This document shows, in pieces, positions 34,895 to 44,947 of a stretch of DNA of 64,000 nt (positions are counted from its first letter, which is position 1; each line of letters starts with the position of its first letter). The position numbers and the translations under genes were made by a program. The DNA is from Enoplolaimus lenunculus (Eukaryota; Nematoda; Enoplea; Enoplida; Thoracostomopsidae): positions 62,001 through 126,000 of the forward strand of contig JASANG010000992.1 of NCBI GenBank assembly GCA_030248215.1, written 5' to 3'. Below the pieces are notes generated by a model. The model made no database searches. It was not told the origin of the DNA and worked only from the letters and a program-made list of their open reading frames with translations.

Positions 34895-35074
34895 CACTGC
34901 AAAAAAAACGCTGGTGAGTCAAATGCAAACTGTGTCAAATTCGACTCTGCCAGAGTCAAAATTCCGCTCACTGAGTCACACGTTTGACTCTGGCGGAGTT
35001 GAATTTAACTCAGTTTGTGTAGTCCATGGAGCCTATTTCGGAGAGAGTCAATTGGACTCACCATTTTTTGCAGT
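34895..35074. mobile_element. Fold-A hairpin MITE
   Basis: Starts CACTGCAAAAAAAACGCTGG, ends ACTCACCATTTTTTGCAGT. Part of the left arm is missing compared with full copies. Confidence 0.8.
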
Positions 35075-35142
35075 ATTGTGGTCCGGTGTAGCTATTGGCT
35101 GCAAAACGGTGGCGTGTGCCGCGATTCTCTTTTCATTGGTCA

Positions 35143-35324
35143 CAGTGGCGGATCCAGGATCTCAAAATGGGGGGGGGGGGTAAAATTTCACTGTAATAAA
35201 CTTATTTTGGACCCACACACAAACCACGAACTATTGCCATAAAATTGCTATATTATTTTTGTCGAGATGCTGTTGGGGGGGGGGGTGGCCATGGCCGGGG
35301 TGCCCCCCCATGGATCCGCCATTG
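35143..35324. mobile_element. hAT-like MITE with perfect 8-bp target duplication, copy 1
   Basis: Starts CAGTGGCGGATCCAGGATC and ends CATGGATCCGCCATTG. The target duplication ATTGGTCA is present exactly on both sides (35135-35142 and 35325-35332). Two poly-G runs lie inside. Same family as 54182-54353. Confidence 0.9.
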
Positions 35325-35449
35325 ATTGGTCATGTAATAATTTTTAAACGCTCTTCGTAAAATATGTATCGTTTAGCAAATATCCATGCATTTTTCGCAC
35401 TAAAGTTTAGTAACCTAAACCTACGCCCGTCTAAATTTGCCAAACTGTA

Positions 35450-35606
35450 GTCCATGTATCAATAGAGTAAGCTTAAGCATTAGACTAATTTATTTGTTTA
35501 GGCTTTAGGATTAGGTTTACGCATAGGTACTTACATGCTTACACTTATGCTTAAGATAAGGAATATGCTTATACTGCTGTTACGGCGCTCATTTACATAT
35601 TGGCCC
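35450..35606. mobile_element. T1-type MITE, diverged
   Basis: GTCCATGTATCAATAGAG at the left, GGAATATGCTTATACTGCTG at the right, ending ATTTACATATTGGCCC. The TTAGGC array is degenerate. Confidence 0.6.
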
Positions 35607-35764
35607 ATATATGTATACAACACGTGTACATATTGGGATAGCGTCACTAGTTCGTACAAGATGCCTCGTTTTGAGCACAACAAAACAATTTCATGCATTT
35701 CTTTAGGCGACCACGCTATCAATTGTACCTTTATGAAAAAGCGTTCGCCTAACCGAAAATTCCT

Positions 35765-35985
35765 CACTGCTAAAAAACTGGTGAGTCAAATTGATTGGGT
35801 CCGAGATAGGCTTTTCCGGAATACACAAACTGAGTCAAATTCGACTCCGCCAGATTCAAATTCGACTCACTGTGCGACTCGGGTGAGTCGAATTGGACTC
35901 TGACGGAGTTGAATTTGACTCAGTTTGTGTAGTCTGGAAAAGCCTATTTGGGAGAGAGTCAATTTGAGTCACCATTTTTGCCGTG
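35765..35985. mobile_element. Fold-A hairpin MITE
   Basis: Starts CACTGCTAAAAAACTGGTGA and ends GTCACCATTTTTGCCGTG. The full-length arms pair over about 100 bp. Confidence 0.8.
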
Positions 35986-36301
35986 TACGGTTAGTATATT
36001 GAGAGCATAACGTCCCGAAGTGGCCAAAAATATATCTCAGGTGACCAACTGTCCCATTTTAGCATCCGTATCGGTACAATTTCACGTTCAAATTACCGTC
36101 GAATTTATTACTAATTGATGATAATTGCTACACACAATCCAACATAGTATTTCTTAATTTCTGAATAAAATCACAAATATGGCAAAGTTAATCGTTCGTA
36201 AACACTATGTTTAAGCTACGTTAATGAGCAGATTATATACACGTAAATTGGCACTGATTTTGGTCAGTTGTATTATTTTGAGCCTAATTAAGTACCGTTT
36301 A

Positions 36302-36409
36302 AGCCGTATTCATACGTGCAAGTTTTTGATGCGAGAAGTTGCAGGTGCAACTTGCACTTGCCAGTTTTGTCTAAAATCCCGTTCGAAAAGCAACTTGCAG
36401 CTGCAAATA
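36302..36409. mobile_element. family F element, left part, split by the psq/PHD transposon
   Basis: CCGTATTCATACGTGCAAGT through CAACTTGCAGCTGCAAATA corresponds to the left part of the intact family F copy at 42579-42853. The continuation (TAATTCATTC) resumes at 38905 after the inserted transposon. Confidence 0.75.
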
Positions 36410-37378
36410 GGGTAAACTTGCCTTGTATGGTCACTTTACATGTATGGACACTTCTAACAAACTTTACCAGTTTTCTATGTGTAAATGTGTATATTTCGCT
36501 TTGATTTTTATATGGACATGTAGAGCTCGAAACGGTCTTTAAACTAACGTCAAACATAAAGATGTATTACTAGCTAGTAATAAATGACGTCATTTTAACG
36601 CGCTCAGCAGCAACATAGCAATAAAATAGGCTAAGAACGAATGTTAAAATGCTAAGAGCATGCTGCAAAAAACTATGTATAAATATGATATTAAGTAGAA
36701 AAATTTTACATCACCGGCAAGCAAATTGCTTGCTCTATCAGATAGTGTTCTTTGTAATTGCGTTATCCAAAAAGAAAATTTGTTTTGGGGAGTTTTGCAG
36801 CGATACCCTCAATTTTTATAGCTTCGTGCAATATGGACACTTTCTTAAAAATATGAACACCACTTTAGTTATATGAACAGTAGATATTTCTTATGTCTTT
36901 ATGGACAGTTCTAAATTTCAGCACGTAATTTCTAATTATAACTATAAGTAGAATAATGGCTCGGGTAAAATACGCTAGGAATATGGTTGATTCACATTGA
37001 ACTCGTTTAAAATTGGCTCGGAAACCTTTAATAAAAACAAGATCTGATGAAAACCCTGAAAATGTAAGTTGTGTGTTATTTTCGGCCATCAGTTCGGACA
37101 TACAAAATGCCTATTGAGTATATGTATGATAATGTAAGCTTAAGCGCATGGCAATTGAAGAAACGCTCTCAGGCTCTTGTAAACTTACTAAGTTTTTGCC
37201 GTTATTCAAAGCTTTTGTCGCGTAGAATTTGATTAGCCTCTTTGGCGATGTTGTAGCGATTTTAATGTGTGTTTTTAGATTTAACCTGTATCTTGCTTTA
37301 ACTCCGTATTTTGCCAGTTCCAATGTTATGTTTTTTGACCCGATAGATTGAAGTTAAGTATTAGAAATATAATTGCAG

Positions 37379-38513
37379 GCGCCAATGAAACGTCTTCAAT
37401 GGAAACCGGACAATTTAAAAGCAGCTTTGAAAAAATTGGACGATGAGCTAGGCAATTTGCCGAAAGCAAATCGCCCTGCTGCGCTAGGTATGTTGTACAA
37501 TTTTGCGCTCGTGCTGCTTGTGCAAATTTTACGCAGTGACATATTCGGACTCATGTTGGCATATTTACTGTTTCAATTGTGCAATGTTGTCCGTTCTTTA
37601 ACTTTTGTAATGATTGCACATAAATTCGGCTCTTTTTGCTCCAAGGCATTTGTGCTTTGTTTCAGGATCTTTTAGTGGATTGCAAACTATTGCAAAAGAA
37701 TTTAATGTTCCACGTAGTACACTGCGTCGACGATGGGTCCAGTGTATCGAAACCACGAAATCGCTTGCGGGTATGTTTGGTAGAAGTCAGGGTAGCTTTG
37801 AAAATATGCAACAGGAAGAAGCATCCGTTCAAAGTCACATAACTCACGCCGACGGTCGTGACATATTGCAAGAGGAACCTAGTCATGTCGTATTCAACGT
37901 TGACCAAGTGAATAGCAGTCCCTTACATTCGGTTCAAACTGCAGTTGCTGCAGCTTTAGAAGATAGCACTGACGAAGTATTTGGAAATGCAACTTCACTC
38001 GATGAAACGTATACTGCTTCAGAACAACAGGTTTCACCGGAACAAACTCATTGTTCTAGTATTAGCGAGTGTTGCGGTTTGGATAAAAGTAGTTCTGGAA
38101 CTATATCACCAGAACTAAACTCAACATTATCTTTAGCTATGCCGGAACGTGTTCGATTTGACTCTTTGCTTCCGCCATTGAACGCTAATGCTGACACAGC
38201 GGCGAAAGTTTTGGCAAAAATGAAGCCGGTTAAAGCTCATATAAACTCCAATAGCCCAGATAAAGTTAACAGTGTCAACAATAGTATGCCTAATCAGCGC
38301 AAATGTATTGCGAAGCGATCAAAAGGGAAAAAATCTTTTTTGTGCGTGATTTGCAATGGGGATTACTATAAAGAAACATGTGCAACGGACTGGGTTTGGT
38401 GCATGGAGTGCAATAAATGCGTTCATGAGAGCTGCGGTTTGCCTACCAGAGGTGTTTTTTTCTGTAAAGCTTGTATACCAAATATTATGTGTCAACTAAA
38501 ATCTAATGTTTGA
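37379..38513 (+). CDS. psq-type helix-turn-helix plus C4HC3 finger protein, transposon-encoded, no DDE domain
   Basis: Exon 37379-37487 and exon 37666-38513 join in phase (CTAG|GATCT). ATG at 37385 is a possible start; an upstream exon ending before the TTGCAG acceptor at 37378 is also possible. The protein has about 318 residues. Residues 1-60 look like the pipsqueak/CENP-B N-terminal HTH of pogo-type transposases (LQTIAKEFNVPRSTLRRRW). The middle is serine- and glutamate-rich and lacks the aspartates of a DDE core. The C-terminus has C-x2-C-x15-C-x2-C-x4-H-x2-C-x9-C-x2-C (CVIC..CMECNKCVHESC..CKAC), like the PHD-type tails of some pogo/Tigger transposases. A nuclear DNA-binding role is inferred. 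It could be an internally deleted transposase or a helper/repressor protein; I cannot decide. Confidence 0.8.
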
Positions 38514-38556
38514 AGCAGTAGTCTTGGTATATTGTGCAGTGAATTAGGTAGTTTTA

Positions 38557-38562
38557 AATAAA
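38557..38562 (+). promoter_or_regulatory. polyadenylation signal of the psq/PHD gene
   Basis: AATAAA 44 bp after the TGA stop and inside the transposon, so the element carries its own 3' processing signal. Confidence 0.55.
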
Positions 38563-38984
38563 AATTTTGTCAATTCAGTTGCAGCATTAAGCAGAAGTGA
38601 ACAAATTTTAATAATTGCTGGAAAAATCACATAATAAATTATTTTGTCCTAAATTTTGTAAAAATTGCACTATACTGTCATCATAGTATTGATTGGTGCT
38701 TTTGTCTCATATAGCTAGTTGTATAATTTGGATATTTGAAAATAAATTTCATCCGATTTCAGTAAAAGTGAGCTATAATTAGCTAGCGTCCATATATCCA
38801 ACCTATGTTCATATAAAGGTGATTTTGTGTCCATACACTAAAAGTTGAGTTACGTGTTTTAAATATAACAATGTCAAAAGTGTCCATATTAGGCAAGTTT
38901 ACCCTAATTCATTCAAAGTCACAGCTAAGAATTTAGTTCACATGTGTGAATAATCATGCAAGTTTACCGAATTTATTGCAGCCG

Positions 38985-39127
38985 TTTAGGCTTAGGAATA
39001 AAATCATTCTTACACTTTAAGGCTTAGGCTTAGGAATAGGCTCATCCATACGCTTAGACCTAGGCTTAGGCTTAGACTTTCATAATATGCTTATACTACT
39101 GTTCCGGCCCTGTTCTATACATGGGCC
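38985..39127. mobile_element. T1-type MITE, left end missing
   Basis: Several TTAGGC blocks, then AATATGCTTATACTACTG and TTCCGGCCCTGTTCTATACA with TGGGCC at the right terminus. Confidence 0.75.
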
Positions 39128-39772
39128 GATGCAATTTGCGCCGAGTGGCTGGTAATGTGAGAAACGGCTAAACTTGATTCAAAAATTTTCGGACTTCAGA
39201 AGCTTCGGCTTGGCTTAGGGGCTTAGCCGTTAGATTTAGGCCGATGAGGCTTACGCACAGGATTAAACTTACGCGTTTCGGCTCAGTTTAGGTTTAACCT
39301 AAACCTAAGCTTAAGCCTAAAGTTTAGGCTTTCAGAAATAAAAAAAACAGCAGTGGGAATGGTAACTTTTGCCTTGTATCACATCAACACTAGGGGGTGC
39401 AGTAAACAGTTACCCCAGAAACGAGGCAAAGGTGACCAATACGAGGCCCAGCACCCCCTCTCGCCCGTATGTGCAGTCTGGTTATTGTTTCGTTCATAAT
39501 GTCGGTCACACGTTACCATACGTTTGACTTGCACAAAAAATGTCCGCATATTTTCACTTGTCTTTGGACACATAACAGCATCGCACAAACTATGTCCGGA
39601 CAATTACACTACCTAGCTACTATGTCCGCACATAGTTTGAATTATTTCGTGAAATGTCCATGCATAGTTTGCACAAAAACTGAAAGTTGGTTTCGGTGTA
39701 GGTCTCAAATTTCTGTTATCTTGGACCAAAAGAAAATATAATTTGGTAAACATTACTAGGTATTATAAAGGA

Positions 39773-39834
39773 GTTGAACCGGAGCCTTCGATATCGAGAG
39801 TCCACCGCTTTACCAATTCGGCTATCAGCGCGGA
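39773..39834 (-). pseudogene. tRNA-like sequence, probably not functional
   Basis: On the minus strand: A box TAGCCGAATTGGTAAAGCGG and B box CCGGTTCAACTCC. The anticodon region TCTCGATATCGA is a palindrome and does not form a normal anticodon stem. Confidence 0.45.
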
Positions 39835-39934
39835 ATTCGAAGCACGTAGCAAAGACAATGCTATTAATATTATATTGTATTGTAAACAATATAACTTTTA
39901 CTTATAACTTGATATCAACAAGTTCTGTTGTGTA

Positions 39935-40003
39935 CTGATAGTACAGCGGTAAGGTCGTGTGGTTAATACGCCAAAGGTCGGGGTTCGAACCCCGTGTGCA
40001 GGA
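39935..40003 (+). pseudogene. tRNA-like sequence, probably not functional
   Basis: A box TAGTACAGCGGTAAGG, anticodon-arm-like CGTGTGGTTAATACGCC and B box GGGGTTCGAACCCC. Two T-stem pairs are mismatched. It faces the tRNA-like segment at 39773 within the same inverted-repeat element. Confidence 0.45.
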
Positions 40004-40430
40004 GACCGTTTTTAGTTCGATACAAGCTAGTTTCAAGCCCTAACGTAGGTTTTCTTCTAGTTTTCTCTCAGTTAAACTAACCCAAGCGAGTCCTTATACT
40101 TTTAAGATGGGTTGTCCAACATTTAATATTTTTCGTTTCCGGACACAGTTTCAGAGAAACTGCATTTTGTCCGTAGCTAACTAAAGATGGTTAAACGGAC
40201 GAAAACCATAAATTAGCTGACTGTTAAAGGACGTCTTTACCGTTTCGCAAAACTCTTGGACATTTTTTGTGCAGGCCGAACGTACGGTAACGTGTGACTG
40301 ACATAAAGCTTACATTTTCGTGCCCTACTTTGTTCGTCGACAATGATTGATGGGAATGCTGGTTAAACCATTTACAGTCCCTTATAAAATGTTTGGTTAT
40401 TATTTATTCGATATATCGACTTTGGCAGCA

Positions 40431-40444
40431 ACAGCAACAACAGC

Positions 40445-40536
<92 letters not shown>

Positions 40537-40553
40537 AAACAACAAAAACAACA
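40431..40553. repeat. (CAA)n microsatellite, about 40 units
   Basis: Pure CAA from about 40445, with variant CAG and AAAACAA units at the edges. It yields long homopolymer frames on both strands that are not genes. An AT-rich tract follows at 40625-40745. Confidence 0.95.
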
Positions 40554-41574
40554 AAATTTCTTGTCAGACAAAACTGCAACTCGGAACACATCCCATGCTT
40601 GAGGATTGTATGTCAAACACATTCGATATATATATATATATATAATATATATATAATTTATATTCATATATATTTATGTATATATATATGTATCTGTAAT
40701 AAATAATATACAATACATCTATATATAATATATCAGTATACATATAAATGTACATAACATATGTATTTTGAGGGGTCCGGGTCGGCATTAAGCATTGATT
40801 TTGCCATATGATTGTTAAGTGGGGGTGGGGCTGGCGGAGCAAACCAAATTATTGTACAAGTGGCTTAATTGCAATTGTTTTTGAAATGCTGTTTTATATC
40901 ATTATTTATTGCATTTTACACTAGTCTTCTTGTTAATGATGTTTACTCGCGACTGTCGATGATAATTATTCAGTGATAAAGCAATCGTTTTTGCATTTAG
41001 AAAATGGCTGGGTTTCTGAAACGCTACTTAAGTATGGCTCAGTACTTCAGTATGAGCTAAGCAATTACTTAGCTATTTTGTTGTGTTTAAAAGCGTACTT
41101 ACGTTAAGTAAATACTTTAGGTTACTGGCTAAATTTGATATATTACAGAGTAACAGTTCAGTCATATTAGCGTTGGCCTAATTAAAATTGTTAACTTGTG
41201 ATACTTCCTTAGTATAAACCAAAAGTATAATTTTTTTGGTATGATCGTTTGTCACATCTGGCGTTTGTTGCACAATGGTGTATATTTCATAAGCACTACT
41301 AGCAGGCACCAGGGCAGTATGCTTGCGGCGTCCATGCTATCAGGTTTCGGCTCAGGCTTGGGCGTTTAGGTGTAGGTTTAGTATTTAGGCGTGTCCTTAT
41401 GCTAGGGTCGCTATATTATTAGGCAAGAAAATACATTGCGTGTTTTAGGTTAACAATTAGCATTGCAAAGTTTTCAGCACGACAGGGGTGGTGGTTAGAT
41501 TCTTCGAGATCGCCTGTGGGTCCAATCCAACGCTGCCATCTGTCTTTCGTTCATCGGTGCTCAGGGGCGGCATA

Positions 41575-41755
41575 TTTGGTGCAGGGCGTAGCCAGCTCAC
41601 CTCGCTGTATCGGGGATTAAAAAATTTTTCAGAACTGGCATACACGGGATTTCGTTGACTTACAAGCAAGGTTGAAAATTTTCGAGTGTGTGGCAAGAAT
41701 TTTTTCAGAGGGATGGCTGATCCCCTCTTGGCCCGTTTGGGCTACTGGCGCGATT
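41575..41755. mobile_element. family C element
   Basis: GGGCGTAGCCAGCTCACC at the left; CAAGCAAGGTTGAAAATTTT and TTGGCCCGTTTGGGCTACTG to the right. Confidence 0.65.
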
Positions 41756-42096
41756 GGGGTGTTTATTGACCCTACCATGTATTTAGGCTGTAATTATGCT
41801 GTCAATTTAAAATGAGACATTTTTGATGATGATTTTGCCAGATTTTGGCTGAGTTTTTAAGTTTTTCAGTCATTTGAAATTGTCAGTTCACTGGTTTACA
41901 GAGGTATTTGTTCGATGCGGAGAGGTTTGTGTGTACCACAACCAGGACTGTATTTTGTTGTAGCCCATAACACACGTTTTATGGTGAAATATCGGTATTT
42001 AGCGCGGTCGTAAATTGTTGGAATGGTCGTCAAATCAGTTATTTCACTTTAATTCGTGAATCAACTCGAGTCATCGAGGAAACATTAACACAGCTG

Positions 42097-42528
42097 CACT
42101 GCAAAAAATGGTGAGTCAAATTGAATATCTCCGAAATAGGCTCTACGGGACTACACAAACTGTTGTCAAATTCGACTCCCGCAAGAGTCAGATTTGACTC
42201 ACGTAGTCGCAGGTTTGACTCTGGCGTACACTGTAAAAAATGGTGAGTCAAATTGACTCTCTCGGAAATAGGCTTTTCCTGACTACACAAACTAAATCAA
42301 ATTCGACTCCGCCAGAGTCAAATTCGTCTCGCTGAGCGATTCAGTGAATCGATTTTGACTCTGGAGGAGTCGAATTTTGACTCAGTTTGTGTATTCAGGA
42401 AAAGCCTATTTTCGAGAGAGTCAATTTGACTCACCATTTTTTGCAGTGTAGTCGAATTCGACTCAGTTTGTGTAGTCCTGTAGAGCTTATTTCGGAGGGC
42501 GTCAATTTGACTCACAATTTTTGCAGTG
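42097..42528. mobile_element. Fold-A hairpin MITE (outer copy), split by a second Fold-A copy
   Basis: The left arm 42097-42226 and right arm 42451-42528 belong to one element, CACTGCAAAAAATGGTGAG through TTTTGCAGTG. The inner copy 42229-42448 is inserted between them. Confidence 0.85.
42229..42448. mobile_element. Fold-A hairpin MITE (inner copy), nested insertion
   Basis: A complete 220-bp copy, CACTGTAAAAAATGGTGAG to CCATTTTTTGCAGTG, flanked by TA at 42227-42228 and 42449-42450 inside another Fold-A element. This fixes both the termini and the TA target duplication of the family. Confidence 0.92.
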
Positions 42529-42578
42529 TGAATTCAGTATTGCGAACTGCGTCGCATGGTCTTTGATGTAACTTGTAA

Positions 42579-42853
42579 AGCCCCGTTCACACGTGCAAGT
42601 TTTTGCAGCACGAACTCTCAGCTGCAACTTACACGAAATACTTGCAGCTGCAATAATTTTTAAAGAAACATTCCTATTAACCAATCAAACTGCAGGTGCA
42701 TGAAATTCAAGCGACTTGCAACTGCGTTCACAGGTGCGAAATAAATTAAACAGCATGAATTCCAGTGAATAATTTAGAGCTGAAAGAACATCAACGCCTC
42801 AACGCTGCTTCGTGAGTAAACTTGCGAAAAACTTGCACGCGTGAATAGGGCTT
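42579..42853. mobile_element. family F element, intact copy
   Basis: AAGCCCCGTTCACACGTGCA, then AGTTTTT, at the left is matched inverted by AAAAACTTGCACGCGTGAAT plus AGGGCTT at the right. CTTGCAGCTGCAATAATTTT at 42646-42665 is the empty equivalent of the psq/PHD transposon target. Confidence 0.8.
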
Positions 42854-42891
42854 TTAAGATTTACGATTTTTTTTGTTCCAATACTGTAAAT

Positions 42892-43130
42892 TCCAGTGAG
42901 TTAATTTTAGCTCTGAATGAGTTGAATCCACTCGGAAGTCTGAGCTCTGAATTAGCATTTTTAAAACTCAAATTTCTGGCTCGATTCAACTCATTTGGAG
43001 TTAATTAGTCAACTCACCCGGAATTAAACAGCTCAGAGCGAGTTGATGTTTCGTTTCGTTAGCTTACAAATAACCAGAAATGATTAATCCGCGCTTTGAG
43101 TTGATTAATCAACTCATGGATATTTATAAT
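42892..43130. mobile_element. Fold-B hairpin MITE, degenerate ends
   Basis: TACTGTAAATTCCAGTGAG at the left, GAGTTGATTAATCAACTCAT near the right; the terminal CAGTG is lost. Confidence 0.7.
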
Positions 43131-43330
43131 GACGGCGGACTCTGAGACCTTACAGATAAACTTTTCGACTAATTTATAGAACAGGGTCATCGCACTAGTA
43201 TAAGCGTATTCTTAAGCCTATGAATCTGATTGGCTCTTGTGTAACAAAACCAAGTTTTCTTGCATTGTGGACAATAGTAATTATCTCTCGAATCGGATTG
43301 GATCATTTCGCAACCCACTGGTGGGACAAT

Positions 43331-43500
43331 AAGGGCTGCGCTATACTTGTCGTACGGTGCCGTCCGTCACTGCACAGTATCGTACGTGAGTTATTTTTAT
43401 AAAATACCGCACGATGGCGAACAGCGCCGGACGATATGGTGCGGGTGACGAACGGCGCCGGATGGCACCGCACGTCAACAAAATTATAGCGCAACCCTAA
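43331..43500. mobile_element. family D palindromic MITE
   Basis: AGGGCTGCGCTATACTTGTC at the left and GCACGTCAACAAAATTATAG with CGCAACCCT at the right. The GC-rich interior includes CGGTGCCGTCCGTCAC. Confidence 0.7.
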
Positions 43501-43674
43501 ATTGTTCAGGACACGACCTCTCCGTAGAACTGTTCAAAATCAGGCTTAAAGCATAGCGTAAACTAAGCTTAAAAGCCAATATTGCTAAACAGAATCCCAA
43601 GCTTAACGCCTAAGCCTAAACCTAATTTAATATTTATAAAGTTTTTTATGTGTATGGGGGACGTGGACAATGTT

Positions 43675-43859
43675 AAGAACAGAGGCGGAACAGTATTATA
43701 AGCGTATTCCTAAAGCTTAAGCCTAAGTCTAATCCTAAGAATGAGCATATTCATAAGCCTAAGCTTAAACCCAAGCCAAGCAAAAAATAATCTAAAGCTT
43801 AAGCTTACTCTATTGCAGTCCCACAGAAAAACGTTCCGCCTCTGATCTTTACAAGGGCC
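43675..43859. mobile_element. T1-type MITE, reverse orientation
   Basis: AAGAACAGAGGCGGAACAGT at the left, AAGCCTAAG blocks inside, and AAAACGTTCCGCCTCTGATC with TTTACAAGGGCC at the right. Confidence 0.75.
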
Positions 43860-44757
43860 GGGGATGTTTTGTGACGAGTTAAAGCAAACAAATACCAAAA
43901 TTATTGAAATATGAACTTTAGAAATTTTATATTTCAGGTTAAAATCATCGACTGATTTTAAATTTTAATCTCAATAAAATTATTGGTTCGTTTGTTGTGT
44001 GCTGTTTGCGAGCAACATTATATTCAACTCGAGTTCGCTATTTATTTACCCAATCCTGTGTGCGCGTGTTGCCTTGAGTGTGATCCTAGTTGACTTTAAG
44101 CTACGTGTCAAGCTTTGATTCGACAATTTTGTTACGTTTCAATAAACACATATACAATCGCCGTTGGTTGAAGTCAACGAGTTTGCTTTCATTGGCTGAT
44201 TTTATCACTGAATGCTCCTAACAACGACGTTTGACAATAAATGTAATCTGCGAAATTATAAGTATACTTAAAAACAAGAAAATATCGTTTTTAACAAAAA
44301 AATACTCTTAAAACGAGAAACTTTTATTCAATTGTTTAGCTTGATGCCATTATTATTCCTTACTGCTTCGTATAGTTGCTCAGAGACTAGAAATATTTGT
44401 GTTGGGATTGTAAGCTAACACTTAAAGCCTTCCTGGTGGAAACTTAAAACAATGACTAACAACAGATTTTTTTACCGGATGCGACAATTTGTGGTGCCTA
44501 GACATCAACTGTTTTAGACTAAGCTTACAGCTAAACCAGTAGGCCGCTGTGTCATATTTCCGGTCATAGTGTTTGGCCAACTGGTTTAACCTGGTTTGTA
44601 CTGTCAATGGGGGGATATTCGTTGTAGCAACTTTTGTTCGGATTTGGTTTCAAAGTCGCATTTGGCTTCGGTTCGAAATTTGACTTTCAAAGGTTTTTGG
44701 CGTCCGAATCGCCTGAAATAATAACCAATAAATACTAAGGAAAGAAACAAATATATA

Positions 44758-44893
44758 AACAATAATAATAATAATATTAATAATAATAATAATAATAATA
44801 ATACGAATAATAATAATAATAATAACAGTAGTAGTAATATTAATAATTACTATTACTCCAGAAACAATATCAACAACAACAACAACAACAACA
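44758..44893. repeat. (AAT)n and (CAA)n tracts upstream of NOS1AP
   Basis: AAT-type units from 44758 to about 44830 and eight CAA units ending at 44893, 55 bp before the NOS1AP start codon. They probably lie in the 5' UTR or proximal promoter. Confidence 0.85.
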
Positions 44894-44947
44894 ATGAAAA
44901 CAGTATAAAAACACACAAAACAAATAAACAATTGCAAAAATGTTAAA

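Larger units (their letters stand above)
29492..36409. other. intergenic stretch between GFM1 and the psq/PHD transposon
   Basis: No host exon could be supported on either strand. It holds T1 and T2 MITEs (29527-30700 and 31834-32018), a tRNA-like SINE (31090-31325), a family E MITE (32885-33043), a (TA)n tract (34311-34360), Fold-A copies (34895 and 35765), a hAT MITE (35143), a T1 copy (35450) and the left part of a family F element (36302-36409). Between 33050 and 34300 only scattered TTAGGC-like fragments (33735-33840) are visible. Confidence 0.6.
36410..38904 (+). mobile_element. 2.5-kb TA-flanked DNA transposon carrying a psq-HTH/PHD gene
   Basis: Terminal inverted repeats GGGTAAACTTGCC and GGCAAGTTTACCC are flanked by TA on both sides (36408-36409 and 38905-38906), as for the Tc1/mariner/pogo group. 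Subterminal TATGGACA or TATGAACA words recur at the left (36441, 36511, 36831, 36851, 36871, 36899) and inverted at the right (38788, 38807, 38829, 38882), a likely set of protein-binding sites. The insertion site is confirmed by the empty equivalent in the paralogous family F element near 42655-42680. The only sizeable gene inside is the two-exon psq/PHD frame; no DDE catalytic domain is visible on either strand. Confidence 0.85.
39500..40305. mobile_element. about 0.8-kb element with inverted ends
   Basis: The left end ATGTCGGTCACACGTTACCA, then TTGCACAAAAAATGTCC, is matched inverted by GGACATTTTTTGTGCAGG followed by CGGTAACGTGTGACTGACAT at 40258-40305. The interior contains two tRNA-like segments and no coding frame. 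Confidence 0.65.
38905..44947. other. intergenic stretch between the psq/PHD transposon and NOS1AP
   Basis: No host exon could be supported. It holds a T1 copy (38985), an inverted-repeat element with two tRNA-like segments (39500-40305), (CAA)n and AT tracts (40431-40745), a family C copy (41575), nested Fold-A copies (42097-42528), an intact family F element (42579), a Fold-B copy (42892), a family D copy (43331), a T1 copy (43675) and AAT/CAA tracts (44758-44893). 40860-41330 and 43900-44640 show nothing recognisable. Confidence 0.6.

Noticed and set aside
40347-40706. Long polyglutamine/polythreonine/polycysteine frames over the CAA tract, on both strands
   Set aside because: They are products of a pure trinucleotide microsatellite. 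No splice sites, homologous flanks or codon variation support a gene.
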